A stretch of 64,000 bases of DNA from NCBI GenBank assembly GCA_019425655.1, contig NQWY01000127.1, positions 1 through 64,000 of the forward strand. The letters run 5' to 3'. This document shows positions 27,088 to 36,565 of the stretch, in pieces. The notes under the pieces are model-generated. The model was not told the DNA's origin. It ran no database searches and saw only the letters and a program-made list of their open reading frames with translations. This DNA comes from Rhizophagus prolifer. Taxonomy: Eukaryota > Glomeromycota > Glomeromycetes > Glomerales > Glomeraceae. A program made the translations under genes and the position numbers. Within the stretch, counting starts at the first letter, position 1. The number at the start of each line of letters is the position of its first letter.

Positions 27088-29415
27088 ATGAAAAAGTTTA
27101 TAATCCTAGCTGCGTTGGCATTATCGCCCTATTTTTTAGCGCAGGACATTGTAACCAAGCCCGCTCAGTCTTTCCAGTCGGCACAATATCAGTCTAAGAA
27201 AAAAGCATTCATAGACAATTTGATTGCCAAGATGACTTTGGACGAAAAAATCGGACAGTTGAATTTACCTTCATCCGGAGATTTTACAACAGGACAAGCT
27301 CAGAGTTCTGATATAGGAAAGAAAATAGAACAAGGTTTAGTTGGCGGATTATTTAACATCAAAGGTGTTGATAAGATTCGTGATGTACAAAAAGTAGCTG
27401 TAGAAAAAAGCCGTTTGAAAATTCCAATGATTTTCGGGATGGATGTGATCCATGGTTACGAGACTACTTTTCCGATTCCATTAGGATTGGCAGCGTCTTG
27501 GGATATGAATCTTATACAGAGATCAGCTCAGATCGCGGCTCAGGAAGCTACAGCAGATGGGATCAACTGGACATTTTCGCCAATGGTAGATATTTCAAGA
27601 GAGCCAAGATGGGGAAGAGTTGCGGAAGGTTCCGGTGAAGATCCTTACCTGGGAAGTGAAATTGCAAAAGCAATGGTTTACGGGTATCAAGGGAATGACT
27701 TATCAAAAAATAATACGATGCTGGCTTGCGTGAAGCATTTCGCACTTTACGGCGCTCCGGAAGGCGGACGTGATTATAATACAGTTGATATGAGCCACGT
27801 TCAAATGTATAACACCTATTTCCCACCATATAAAGCGGCTGTGGATGCGGGAGCAGGTTCTGTAATGGCGTCTTTCAATGAGGTTGATGGGATTCCTGCA
27901 ACAGGTAACAAATGGCTGATGACGGATGTTCTTAGAAAACAGTGGAATTTCAAGGGCTTTGTCGTAACTGATTATACAGGTATCAACGAAATGACAGATC
28001 ACGGCATGGGAGATCTTCAACAGGTTTCAGCATTAGCAATGAATGCCGGAATTGATATGGATATGGTTGGCGAAGGATTCTTGAAAACACTTAAACAATC
28101 CATCTCGGAAGGAAAAGTGTCTGAGCAAACGGTGACAGATGCTGCAAGAAGAATCCTTGAAGCCAAATATGATCTTGGACTTTTCGATGATCCTTATAAA
28201 TATACAGATTCTAAAAGAGCTCAGAAAGAAGTTTTCAGCCCAAAACATTTAGAAGCAGCAAAAACGATTGCATCTAATTCTATGGTTTTGATGAAAAATG
28301 ACAAACAGGTTCTTCCACTTAAAAAATCAGGAACAGTGGCCGTTATCGGACCATTGGCAGATAACGCGATGAATATGACAGGAACCTGGAGTGTTGCTGC
28401 AAAACACGCTAATTCTATTTCATTATTGCGAGGTTTGAAGGAAACAGTTGGCAAAGATGTGAATTTTATTTTTGCAAAAGGAAGCAACGTTTACGAATCC
28501 GAAATGATGGAACAGCGTGCTGCTATGTTTAATAAAACAACAGACAGGGATAACCGTCCTGCTGATCAAATCAGAAAAGAAGCTGTAGATGTTGCAAGCA
28601 AAGCAGATGTGATTGTTTTAGCGATAGGTGAAAGTGCCGAGATGAGCGGTGAGTCAAGTTCAAGAACAGATATTACAATTCCGGAAACTCAAAGAGAATT
28701 ATTGAGAGAACTTAAGAAAACAGGTAAACCAATTGTTTTGGTTTTATTTACAGGTCGTCCTTTGATTTTAACGGAAGAATCTCAATTGGCTGATGCGATC
28801 CTGAACGTATGGTTCCCGGGAAGTATGGCTGGCTATGCAGTTTCTGATGTTCTTTACGGAAAAGTCAATCCTTCCGGAAAATTACCGATGACTTTCCCAA
28901 GAAGTGTAGGTCAGGTTCCAATCTATTATAACGCGAAGAATACAGGTCGCCCTTTAAGTACAGAAAATACTGACAAATGTAATTTCGAAAAATTCCGTTC
29001 CAATTATCTGGATGAGTGCAACACACCGCTTTATCCTTTTGGGTATGGATTAAGTTATACTAATTTCGGTTATTCTGATGTTTCTGTAACTAACGCTAAA
29101 CCTTCTGGCAATACTAGTATCGAAGCTAATGTGACTTTAACAAATAACGGGAAATATGATGGTGCAGAAGTAGTTCAGCTTTATATCAGGGACTTGGTTG
29201 GAAGCAACACAAGACCTGTTAAGGAATTAAAAGGTTTCCAAAAAGTCTATCTGAAAGCTGGCGAAAGTAAAAAAGTAACATTCAAAATTTCTCCGGAAGA
29301 TTTGAAGTTTTATAATAATCAATTGAAATACGATTGGGAAGCTGGAGATTTCGATATCATGATCGGAACCGACTCTCACAATGTTAAAACAACGAGAATC
29401 AATTGGTCTAAATAA
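27088..29415 (+). CDS. bglX: Beta-glucosidase, GH3 (BglX-like)
   Basis: A 775-residue periplasmic enzyme with a signal peptide (LALSPYFLAQ). The GH3 N-domain contains IPMIFGMDVIHGYETTFPIPLG and WTFSPMVDISREPRWGR. The nucleophile Asp is in FKGFVVTDYTGINEM, the sequence expected for BglX. The GH3 C-domain and a C-terminal fibronectin-III-like domain (VVQLYIRDLVGSNTRPVKELKGFQK) follow. It would cleave glucose from oligosaccharides made by the two lipoproteins. Bacteroides thetaiotaomicron BT_3567, a GH3 acting on beta-1,2-gluco-oligosaccharides, is a precedent. Confidence 0.93.
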   Translation: MKKFIILAALALSPYFLAQDIVTKPAQSFQSAQYQSKKKAFIDNLIAKMTLDEKIGQLNLPSSGDFTTGQAQSSDIGKKIEQGLVGGLFNIKGVDKIRDVQKVAVEKSRLKIPMIFGMDVIHGYETTFPIPLGLAASWDMNLIQRSAQIAAQEATADGINWTFSPMVDISREPRWGRVAEGSGEDPYLGSEIAKAMVYGYQGNDLSKNNTMLACVKHFALYGAPEGGRDYNTVDMSHVQMYNTYFPPYKAAVDAGAGSVMASFNEVDGIPATGNKWLMTDVLRKQWNFKGFVVTDYTGINEMTDHGMGDLQQVSALAMNAGIDMDMVGEGFLKTLKQSISEGKVSEQTVTDAARRILEAKYDLGLFDDPYKYTDSKRAQKEVFSPKHLEAAKTIASNSMVLMKNDKQVLPLKKSGTVAVIGPLADNAMNMTGTWSVAAKHANSISLLRGLKETVGKDVNFIFAKGSNVYESEMMEQRAAMFNKTTDRDNRPADQIRKEAVDVASKADVIVLAIGESAEMSGESSSRTDITIPETQRELLRELKKTGKPIVLVLFTGRPLILTEESQLADAILNVWFPGSMAGYAVSDVLYGKVNPSGKLPMTFPRSVGQVPIYYNAKNTGRPLSTENTDKCNFEKFRSNYLDECNTPLYPFGYGLSYTNFGYSDVSVTNAKPSGNTSIEANVTLTNNGKYDGAEVVQLYIRDLVGSNTRPVKELKGFQKVYLKAGESKKVTFKISPEDLKFYNNQLKYDWEAGDFDIMIGTDSHNVKTTRINWSK

Positions 29416-29417
29416 TT

Positions 29418-29446
29418 AAAAACCGCTTCGAAAAGAGGCGGTTTTT
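29418..29446. terminator. Bidirectional terminator after the GH3 gene
   Basis: AAAAACCGCTTC pairs with GAGGCGGTTTTT (one G-U pair) over a 5-nt loop, between convergent genes. Confidence 0.85.
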
Positions 29447-29453
29447 ATTTTTA

Positions 29454-30812
29454 TTATTCTTTGATGAATTTCTTGGAAATCCACTTTTGATTATCTTTTT
29501 TCAGATTCAGCAGATAGGTTCCTTGCTGCAATTTAGAAACATCAATGCTGTTATCAGTATCAGACATTTGAACCTGATGAACAATTCGTCCTGTTAAATC
29601 CAGAATTTCTGCAGAGATATTTTTTTCATTCACATTTTGAAGATAGATTTTCTCTTTTGCAGGATTAGGCGTGATTAAAATATTAGCTTGATTAATATCA
29701 GAAACGGCAAGATTATTAGTTTTGATTTTATAAATGGTATTGCCTGCTGCTACGTAAAGTTGTTTCTGATTGTCCTCACCGAAAGTTGTAAAATTCGCTG
29801 AAAAACTCGGACTCCAAACCATCGTATTCGAAGTATCCAAAACACCGATTTGACCAGAGCAGTAATCGGCAAAAACATATTTTCCTACGAGATCTGTATA
29901 AAGGTTACCTCTGTAGAGATAACCGCCCGTGATAGAGCATTTTCCTCCGGAATGATCGTATTGAGCAACCGGAAAAGTCATTGTAGAAGTGTTGGCACAT
30001 CCTGTGGTATTATAAGGGGCATTTCCTTCGTAACATCTCCAGCCGTAGTTGATTCCTGGTGTTGCTGCAGATACTTTATTGATTTCTTCGATGTCACCTT
30101 GTCCGACATCAGCAATCCAAACCTGATTGGTAGTTCTGTCAAAAGAGAATTTCCATGCATTCCTAAGGCCGTAAGCCCAAATTTCGTCAGCGCCGTCAAT
30201 TCCCACGAAGGGATTATCTGACGGAATATTATAAGCATTATCCGAGTTGACATCAATTCTCAGCATTTTCCCTAAAAGCGAATTTTTATTTTGAGCATTA
30301 TTATTCGGATCGCCACCGCTTCCGCCATCGCCGGTAGATATCCACAAGTAACCATCTGCTCCAAAATGAATACTACCGCCATTATGATTAGTAAAAGGCT
30401 TAGGGATCGTTAAAAGAATTTTTTCCGATGAAACATCTGCTGTATTAGGATTTGACGAGTTTGCTGTGAATCTGGAAACTCTGATTGATCCTTGCAAATT
30501 ATTATAATAAACAAAAAAATACCGATTGGTTAAAAACTGAGGATGAAATGCCAGTCCCAGTAACCCTCTTTCACCTCCAAAAGTGATGAGGTTGGAAATA
30601 TTCAGAAAGTTATCCGGAGCAATAGTTCCGTTTTCATTCACAATCTTGATAGTACCGGATTGCTGGACAACAAATAATCTATTGTCAGATGTTGGCGATG
30701 CAACAATCTCTACAGGATTAGAAATCCCGGAAACAAAGTTCTCCAGGCTAATGGTCTGAGCCGATAAACAGGCTGCTAAGAATAAGCCGATCCAAAGTAA
30801 AAGTTTTCCCAT
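29454..30812 (-). CDS. PQQ-dependent glucose/sorbosone dehydrogenase-like protein with T9SS sorting domain
   Basis: A 452-residue secreted protein. A signal peptide ending in LSAQ is followed by a six-bladed propeller of the soluble aldose dehydrogenase type (NRLFVVQQSGTIKIV, FGGERGLLGLAFHPQF, HNGGSIHFGADGYLWISTGDGG, EIWAYGLRNAWKFSFD). The last 75 residues form a type-A T9SS C-terminal domain (ITPNPAKEKIYLQNV, then LDLTGRIVH, then LQQGTYLLNLKKDNQKWISKKFIKE). It should be exported by the PorSS/gliding apparatus and act on sugars outside the cell. It may support the neighbouring glycan locus, though it is transcribed towards it. Confidence 0.9.
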   Translation of the reverse strand: MGKLLLWIGLFLAACLSAQTISLENFVSGISNPVEIVASPTSDNRLFVVQQSGTIKIVNENGTIAPDNFLNISNLITFGGERGLLGLAFHPQFLTNRYFFVYYNNLQGSIRVSRFTANSSNPNTADVSSEKILLTIPKPFTNHNGGSIHFGADGYLWISTGDGGSGGDPNNNAQNKNSLLGKMLRIDVNSDNAYNIPSDNPFVGIDGADEIWAYGLRNAWKFSFDRTTNQVWIADVGQGDIEEINKVSAATPGINYGWRCYEGNAPYNTTGCANTSTMTFPVAQYDHSGGKCSITGGYLYRGNLYTDLVGKYVFADYCSGQIGVLDTSNTMVWSPSFSANFTTFGEDNQKQLYVAAGNTIYKIKTNNLAVSDINQANILITPNPAKEKIYLQNVNEKNISAEILDLTGRIVHQVQMSDTDNSIDVSKLQQGTYLLNLKKDNQKWISKKFIKE

Positions 30813-31000
30813 AACTTATTATTTTATAATTAATTATAGCCTTACCAAATTATATGCCTGTTGAGTGATTCTATTATTAATTTTCATAAAAAAATCTGAT
30901 TTTCTTTCATTTTTCGGATAGATAAAGCCGATTTGTTATTTTAAAAATTTAGTGAATACATATTTCTCATTTTCAAATTCCTATTTCCGTTATAAATCAT

Positions 31001-31008
31001 TATATTTG
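31001..31008 (+). promoter_or_regulatory. Promoter -7 element of secDF
   Basis: TATATTTG matches TAnnTTTG and lies 30 bp before the secD start in a 225-bp gap. No good TTG is seen at the expected distance. Confidence 0.6.
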
Positions 31009-31037
31009 CCGACTAAAATTATATATATCGTAAGAAA

Positions 31038-33014
31038 ATGCAAGGAAAAGGACTCGTTACACTAGTTGCCATCGTTCTTGGACTGATTTGTCTCAATGAG
31101 CTTTTGCCTTCTTTCTATGCCAATAAAATAGAAAAGGAAGCTAGAGCTATTGCAGGGGATAATCAGGTAAAATACCAAGCCGAACTCGACAGACTTTCGA
31201 AAGACACGCTTAATCTTGGTTTTACAAAACTGAATTATACGTCTGCAAAGCAAAAAGAAATGAAGTTGGGGTTGGACCTAAAAGGTGGTATCAACGTATT
31301 ATTGGAGATCAACCAGAGAGATTTGGTGAATGATCTTAGTAATTATTCTACAAACGCTACTTTGATAGAAGCGCTTAACAGAACAGATCAGGCTCAGAAA
31401 AACTCGAGTAAGCAATATATCGAAGATTTTTTTACCCAGTTCGAAGCTGTTAACAAAGAGAAAGGTACGAATCTAAAGCTTGCTGATCCGGAAATTTTTG
31501 GAAACACCAATCTTTCTGAGATCAAATTCAATACACCTGACGATCAGGTAAAAAACATTGTAAGAAGAAAAATCGATGCGTCTGTAGGAACGGCTTATGA
31601 AGTTCTTAGAACCCGTATCGACAAAATGGGTGTTACTCAGCCAAACGTTCAGAGAGTTCCTGGAACCGGAAGAATCCTGGTAGAGATGCCTGGTATCAAA
31701 GATATCGACAGGGTTAAAAAAATGTTGGCGACTTCTGCTAAACTTCAGTTTTGGGAAGTACAGATGGGGCAGGAAGTTTTACCATATTTCTCAGAACTTA
31801 ACCAATTGGTAAAAGTTAAAGGAGATTCAATAGGTGTTGCTAAAACAACAAATTTGACAAATCTTATCCAGTTAAACTCAACGCCTGGTAATGCTGTTGC
31901 TAATGTAAAATTATCGGATACAGCAGTTGTTAATAAAATTCTTAATAGTGCAATTGCTACAAAAGCTCGCCCGGTAAACTTAAAGTATACTCAGTTTATG
32001 TGGGGATACAAGCCAGAGAATAATACTTCTAACAGTCTTGTATTATACGCTATCCGTGGGAATATCAATCAAAAGGCTCCGGTTGACGGTGCTGTAGAAT
32101 CTGCAAATATCAACTATGACCAGCTGGGACGTATTGTTGTAGATATGCAAATGGATTCTCAGGGTGCTCGTGATTGGAAAGCAATGACGGAGAAAAACAA
32201 AGGAAAAGTTGTGGCTGTAACGCTGGATAACAGAGTTTACACAGCGCCAATGGTAAATGAGGTCATTCCTAACGGAAGAACGCAGATTTCCGGAAATTTT
32301 ACTCAGGAAGAAGCTAAAGATTTGGTTGATGTTTTAGGCGCAGGTAAATTGCCTGCAGGTGCTAAAATTGTTCAGGCTGATGTTGTAGGACCTTCATTGG
32401 GAGCTGAATCTATCAATGACGGGATTATGTCATTCCTTATTGCATTTGCGGTAATTATTGTTTACATCATTTTCTATTATGGTGGAGCAGGGGTTTACGC
32501 AGTTATTGCAATGATTGTCAATTTATTCTACATCTTCGGGATCATGGATTCTGTAGATGCAACATTGACATTGCCTGGTATTGCAGGTATTGTATTGTCC
32601 ATGGCAATGGCAGTAGATGCTAACGTAATTATCTATGAAAGAACAAAAGAAGAATTATTCCGAGGGAAAAGTATTCTTGAAGCATATAAAGATGGTTTCA
32701 AACATGCGATTTCTGCGATTATTGACGGTCACGTTACGACTTTTATTACAGCATTAATTCTTTACATCTTCGGAACAGGTCCAATCAAAGGATTTGCGGT
32801 AACATTGATGATCGGTCTTGTTATGACATTATTCACATCTGTATTATTGTCAAGAGTGATGATTTTCAATAGATTGAATAAAGGTAAATCATTATCTGTT
32901 TGGACTGCTCCAACCAAAAATCTTTTCAGAAATACCTGGATCGATTTCATTGGAAAAAGAAAATGGTCTTATCAACGGCTTCAAATACGGAATCGATTTT
33001 ACAGGTGGGCGTAA
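31038..33014 (+). CDS. secD: Protein translocase SecDF, SecD part (frame ends at a disrupted junction)
   Basis: The SecD half of the proton-driven pump that pulls secreted proteins through SecYEG. It shows an N-terminal helix, GLDLKGGINVLLEI, the P1 domain, VVGPSLGAESINDGI, then transmembrane segments with GIAGIVLSMAMAVDANVIIYERTKEE. In flavobacteria SecD and SecF are normally one chain of about 1000 residues. Here the frame leaves the family after TWIDFIGKRKWSY (about 32970) and adds 12 unrelated residues. SecF continues in another frame. The first SecF membrane helix is missing at the junction. Confidence 0.9.
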   Translation: MQGKGLVTLVAIVLGLICLNELLPSFYANKIEKEARAIAGDNQVKYQAELDRLSKDTLNLGFTKLNYTSAKQKEMKLGLDLKGGINVLLEINQRDLVNDLSNYSTNATLIEALNRTDQAQKNSSKQYIEDFFTQFEAVNKEKGTNLKLADPEIFGNTNLSEIKFNTPDDQVKNIVRRKIDASVGTAYEVLRTRIDKMGVTQPNVQRVPGTGRILVEMPGIKDIDRVKKMLATSAKLQFWEVQMGQEVLPYFSELNQLVKVKGDSIGVAKTTNLTNLIQLNSTPGNAVANVKLSDTAVVNKILNSAIATKARPVNLKYTQFMWGYKPENNTSNSLVLYAIRGNINQKAPVDGAVESANINYDQLGRIVVDMQMDSQGARDWKAMTEKNKGKVVAVTLDNRVYTAPMVNEVIPNGRTQISGNFTQEEAKDLVDVLGAGKLPAGAKIVQADVVGPSLGAESINDGIMSFLIAFAVIIVYIIFYYGGAGVYAVIAMIVNLFYIFGIMDSVDATLTLPGIAGIVLSMAMAVDANVIIYERTKEELFRGKSILEAYKDGFKHAISAIIDGHVTTFITALILYIFGTGPIKGFAVTLMIGLVMTLFTSVLLSRVMIFNRLNKGKSLSVWTAPTKNLFRNTWIDFIGKRKWSYQRLQIRNRFYRWA

Positions 33015-33897
33015 CTATGTTGTAAGATTTGAAAAACCGGTTGACGCTAGTAAAATTGAAGAAAATATTGCTAAGCTGATGAAAACTGCAGACGGTAAAA
33101 ACGAATCTGTGGAAGCCAAAACTTTTGGTAATTCTTCTCAATTAAAAATAACGACAGATTATCTGATTGATGACGAATCTCTTGCGGCTGACCAAACTGT
33201 TGAGCAAAAAATCTATGAAGGTCTTAAACAAGATTTGCCGGCAGGTATGAGTTTGGCAGATTTCAAAGCAGCAGATAAAGGCCATGCAGGAATAGTATCT
33301 TCTACAAAAGTAGGACCTACAGTTGCGGACGATATCACAACACACGGTATCTTGGCAGTTATCGCTTCATTGATTGGTATTTTCATCTATATCTTGGTAA
33401 GATTTGATAAGTGGCAGTTCTCTCTTGGAGCGGTTGCCGGTCTATTCCACGATACAGTGGTGATCTTGGGTGTTTACTCATTATTCTACAAAGTGATGCC
33501 TTTCAATATGGAGATCAACCAGGATTTTATCGCAGCAATTCTTACGGTAATTGGTTATTCGATTAACGATACGGTAATCATCTTTGACAGGATCAGAGAA
33601 TACCTGCGTGAGAAAAAAGCCTTGACACTGGCTGGATTATTTGATGACTCTATTTCCAGTACAATTGGTAGAACATTCAACACATCATTCACAACGATTT
33701 TGGTAATCCTGGCGATTTTCATCTTCGGTGGAGATAACCTGAGAGGATTTATGTTCTGCTTATTGTTAGGTATTGGATTCGGTACATACTCATCTATTTT
33801 TATTGCATCAGCTACGGCTTATGACTTCCTGAGAGGAAGGAAAAAAGAAGATAAGGTTACAGGAAAATCTTCTACCGATGTAGAATTAGCGAAGTAA
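32950..33897 (+). CDS. secF: Protein translocase SecDF, SecF part
   Basis: The SecF half from INGFKYGIDFTGGRNYVVRF through transmembrane segments with SLFYKVMPFNMEINQDFIAAILTVIGYSINDTVIIFDRIRE. The first 9 residues from the TTG at 32950 are the SecD codons read in another frame, not a real start. The helix that should precede INGFKYGIDF is absent, so about 20 residues plus a frame change (net loss of 3n+2 bases) separate the halves. SecDF loss is severe in most bacteria, so a sequence or assembly error is quite possible. A terminator follows. Confidence 0.88.
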   Translation: MEKENGLINGFKYGIDFTGGRNYVVRFEKPVDASKIEENIAKLMKTADGKNESVEAKTFGNSSQLKITTDYLIDDESLAADQTVEQKIYEGLKQDLPAGMSLADFKAADKGHAGIVSSTKVGPTVADDITTHGILAVIASLIGIFIYILVRFDKWQFSLGAVAGLFHDTVVILGVYSLFYKVMPFNMEINQDFIAAILTVIGYSINDTVIIFDRIREYLREKKALTLAGLFDDSISSTIGRTFNTSFTTILVILAIFIFGGDNLRGFMFCLLLGIGFGTYSSIFIASATAYDFLRGRKKEDKVTGKSSTDVELAK

Positions 33898-33915
33898 TTC
33901 CTTACGATACTTAAT

Positions 33916-33948
33916 AAAAAAAGCTCTCAAGTAATTGGGAGCTTTTTT
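33916..33948 (+). terminator. Terminator after secDF
   Basis: AAAAAAGCTCTCAA pairs with TTGGGAGCTTTTTT over a GTAA loop. Confidence 0.85.
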
Positions 33949-33959
33949 ATTTGAAACAT

Positions 33960-34140
33960 TTTCTAAATTTGGTCACCTTTTCCGCGCTCCGCTCCCGCTT
34001 TTTTGTTCGTCATACTTCCTCACAAAAAGAGCTCCGCTCAGCTCGGGGTGCGCTTTGCAAGTCATAACATTGGTTGCCAAATTTAAATATTTGTCAATAA
34101 AAAAATCAATTTTTCAAATCTTCAAAGTAGCAAATCAAAA
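33960..34140. other. Intergenic tract with a G+C-rich patch
   Basis: No gene is convincing here. The patch 33980-34055 (GCGCTCCGCTCCCGC, then GAGCTCCGCTCAGCTCGGGG) is much richer in G+C than its surroundings and repeats the word GCTCCGCTC. A frame crosses it, but its codons are unlike any family. It ends at the MFS promoter. Confidence 0.35.
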
Positions 34141-34146
34141 AAATAT

Positions 34147-34154
34147 TATCTTCG
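34147..34154 (+). promoter_or_regulatory. Promoter -7 element of the MFS gene
   Basis: TATCTTCG, one mismatch to TAnnTTTG, lies 7 bp before the ATG at 34161, predicting a very short or absent leader. Confidence 0.5.
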
Positions 34155-34160
34155 CAACTT

Positions 34161-35378
34161 ATGAAACAGAATCAAAAATCAGCAGCAATAGGTTTTATAT
34201 TTATCACCCTTTTGATAGATATCACAGGTTGGGGCATCATCATTCCCGTGGTACCGAAACTGATAGAAGAACTGATCCACGCAGACATCAGCGAAGCAGC
34301 TAAATATGGTGGCTGGCTGAGTTTTGCTTATGCTTTCATACAGTTTATATTCTCACCATTGGTCGGAAATCTAAGTGACAGATTCGGAAGAAGGCCAATT
34401 ATCTTATTATCACTTTTCGGATTTTCCATAGATTATATTTTTTTAGCATTATCGCCTACTATCTGGTGGCTTTTTGTTGGGAGAATCATTGCCGGAATTA
34501 CAGGAGCCAGTGTTACTACAGCCAGTGCTTATATTGCGGATATCTCCACGGATAAAGATCGCGCAAAAAATTTCGGATTAATAGGAGCCGCTTTTGGGCT
34601 GGGATTTATTATTGGTCCTGTCTTAGGTGGTGTGTTGGGGCATTATGGTTCCAGAGTTCCGTTTTATGCGGCAGCAGCTTTATGTATGCTCAACTTTCTT
34701 TATGGTTATTTTATTTTACCGGAAAGTTTGTCTAAAGAAAATCGCAGAGAGTTTGACTGGAAACGTGCCAATCCTATTGGGTCATTAAAGCTGCTTAGAA
34801 AACATCCGGAGATTTCGGGATTAGTAATTTCTTTGATTTTGATTTACATTGGTGGACATGCTGTACAAAGTAACTGGAGTTTCTATACCATGTACAGATT
34901 CAACTGGGATGAAAGAATGGTAGGTATCTCTTTGGGCGTTGTAGGACTAATGGTTGGGTTGGTTCAGGGATTGTTGATAAGGTGGATTAATCCGAAAATC
35001 GGTGACCGTAAGAGCATCTACTATGGCCTGTTATTATACTCATTCGGAATGCTCCTATATGCATTTGCGACGCAAGGTTGGATGATGTTACTGTTCACTA
35101 TCCCATACTGTTTAGGTGGAATCTGTGGACCAGCATTACAATCCATTATTACCAAAAATATCCCGTCCAATGAGCAGGGTGAATTGCAAGGCGCTTTGAC
35201 GAGTCTTATGAGTGCAACGTCTATAATTGGTCCACCAATGATGACCAATTTATTTTATTATTTTACTCACAAAGAGGCACCTTTCTTATTTCCCGGAGCA
35301 CCTTTTTTTCTTGCCTTTTTATTATTTATGATAAGCATCTTTTTTGTTTATATCAACTTCAACAGAAAGAAAAAATAA
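34161..35378 (+). CDS. MFS transporter, TetA/TCR-like (DHA1)
   Basis: A 405-residue inner-membrane protein with twelve predicted helices. MFS motif A is clear in [21 protein letters not shown] and motif C in [19 protein letters not shown], placing it among drug:H+ antiporters. Substrates cannot be read from sequence. The sequence [20 protein letters not shown] resembles the TetA-like group common in Chryseobacterium. It is a single gene. Confidence 0.88.
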   Translation: MKQNQKSAAIGFIFITLLIDITGWGIIIPVVPKLIEELIHADISEAAKYGGWLSFAYAFIQFIFSPLVGNLSDRFGRRPIILLSLFGFSIDYIFLALSPTIWWLFVGRIIAGITGASVTTASAYIADISTDKDRAKNFGLIGAAFGLGFIIGPVLGGVLGHYGSRVPFYAAAALCMLNFLYGYFILPESLSKENRREFDWKRANPIGSLKLLRKHPEISGLVISLILIYIGGHAVQSNWSFYTMYRFNWDERMVGISLGVVGLMVGLVQGLLIRWINPKIGDRKSIYYGLLLYSFGMLLYAFATQGWMMLLFTIPYCLGGICGPALQSIITKNIPSNEQGELQGALTSLMSATSIIGPPMMTNLFYYFTHKEAPFLFPGAPFFLAFLLFMISIFFVYINFNRKKK

Positions 35379-35519
35379 ATTTATTTAGGGAAATTATTAA
35401 GGATAGTTTTACTTTTTATATTCTAAAATCAAAAGAAATAATAATTTCTAAGCTATTTTTAAGTAAAAATTAATAAAATTCTCTCTATCAATTCTATAAA
35501 TGTTTCTTAATTTTGTCAA

Positions 35520-35843
35520 ATGGAATTGAGTATTGGAGAAATGCTGATGATTGCTCTGGCAATTGTCGTTCTGTTCGGACCGGATAAATTACCCGAGATC
35601 GCAAGAGGTCTTGGCGAAGGAGTTCGTAAAATGCGTGGGGCAGTGGATGATATCAAAACCGAAATAATGAAGGAAGCGGAAAATCCTGTTTCCGAAATCA
35701 AAAAAGAGATCGAAAAGGTGAAACAATCTGCGCAGGAATTCAATCCCTTGGCAGACAAAAAAACGGAGGCTTTTCTTAAAGAAGAGACACCCAAAATCGA
35801 CCTTTCCGAGGACGATTCTCACGAAGGTCCAGTAAGCAGATAA
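35520..35843 (+). CDS. tatA: Twin-arginine translocase TatA/TatE family subunit
   Basis: A 107-residue membrane protein with one N-terminal helix (SIGEMLMIALAIVVLFGPDKLPEIARGLGEGVRKMR), the TatA/B signature FGP plus amphipathic helix, and a charged tail rich in K and E. It helps form the pore that exports folded proteins. No tatC lies next to it here. A TAATTTTG box (35508-35515) five bases before the ATG suggests a nearly leaderless message. Confidence 0.88.
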   Translation: MELSIGEMLMIALAIVVLFGPDKLPEIARGLGEGVRKMRGAVDDIKTEIMKEAENPVSEIKKEIEKVKQSAQEFNPLADKKTEAFLKEETPKIDLSEDDSHEGPVSR

Positions 35844-35844
35844 T

Positions 35845-36399
35845 ATGAACTGGCTTATTGAAAAGGACCAGGAATTATTATTATTCCTGAATAGATTAGG
35901 AGACTCTGCTTTCGATCCTTTTTGGCTTCTGATGACAAGCAAATGGTTCTGGATACCGTTTTATGCTATATTGCTTTATCTTCTTTACAAAAGTTTTCCG
36001 TTAAAAAAATTAATTTTTGTCATTATACTCATCGCAATTGGAATTACAATTTCCGATCAGCTGGCTGGTATTTTCAAATACGGTGTTGGCAGGCTAAGAC
36101 CCTGTCATAATGATCTGTTGATGGCAAAGATGCGGTTGGTAACCTGCGGAGGACAATTCGGATTTTACTCCTCACATTCTTCAAATTCTTTTTTTCTGGT
36201 CAGTTTTTTATCGATTCTGATTGGTAAAAAATATAAAATACTTCCTTATATCTTACTTTTCTGGGCACTTTTGGTTTCATATAGCAGGATCTATTTAGGA
36301 GTCCATTTTCCTTTAGATGTTGTATATGGAGCGGCTGTTGGATTTTTTTTAGGGGGTGTTTTTGCCAATCTTGCAAAAAAAATTATCGCAAAAAAGTGA
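35845..36399 (+). CDS. PAP2-family phosphatase (membrane lipid phosphatase)
   Basis: A 184-residue integral membrane protein, one base after tatA. The three active-site motifs are present: KYGVGRLRP (KX6RP), SSHSSNSF and SRIYLGVHFPLDV. It may dephosphorylate undecaprenyl pyrophosphate or phosphatidic acid/PGP, which sequence alone cannot separate. It has about five transmembrane segments. It is probably co-transcribed with tatA. Confidence 0.88.
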   Translation: MNWLIEKDQELLLFLNRLGDSAFDPFWLLMTSKWFWIPFYAILLYLLYKSFPLKKLIFVIILIAIGITISDQLAGIFKYGVGRLRPCHNDLLMAKMRLVTCGGQFGFYSSHSSNSFFLVSFLSILIGKKYKILPYILLFWALLVSYSRIYLGVHFPLDVVYGAAVGFFLGGVFANLAKKIIAKK

Positions 36400-36408
36400 A
36401 TTATTTTT

Positions 36409-36490
36409 TAGGAGCTTAAACCCGCTATCCACTATATCTTTTTATTTTTTTAGCAAAAAAATAAAAAGGATGCCGTTACTATCGGGGCTA
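36409..36490 (+). repeat. Dispersed structured repeat, copy 2
   Basis: The same flanks as copy 1 (AGGAGCTTAAACCCGC, CCACTATATC, then GCCGTTACTATCGGGGCTA). The stem here is ATCTTTTTATTTTTTT paired with AAAAAAATAAAAAGGAT around an AGC loop. The A in the left arm where copy 1 has G is balanced by T for C on the right. It follows the PAP2 gene. Confidence 0.7.
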
Positions 36491-36565
36491 GTTAGCAATT
36501 CGGAAGCCCTTTGAAAGTTTAAACCTAACAACAATCAACAACTGTTATAAGATAAAAACTCAATT

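Noticed and set aside
31038-33897. Programmed frameshifting or normal split secD and secF genes
   Set aside because: A membrane helix is missing at the joint and the second start is a TTG inside secD codons, so lost sequence fits better than recoding or a natural split.
33935-34303. 122-residue frame across the G+C-rich patch into the MFS gene
   Set aside because: It overlaps the MFS start in another frame and has no recognisable domain.
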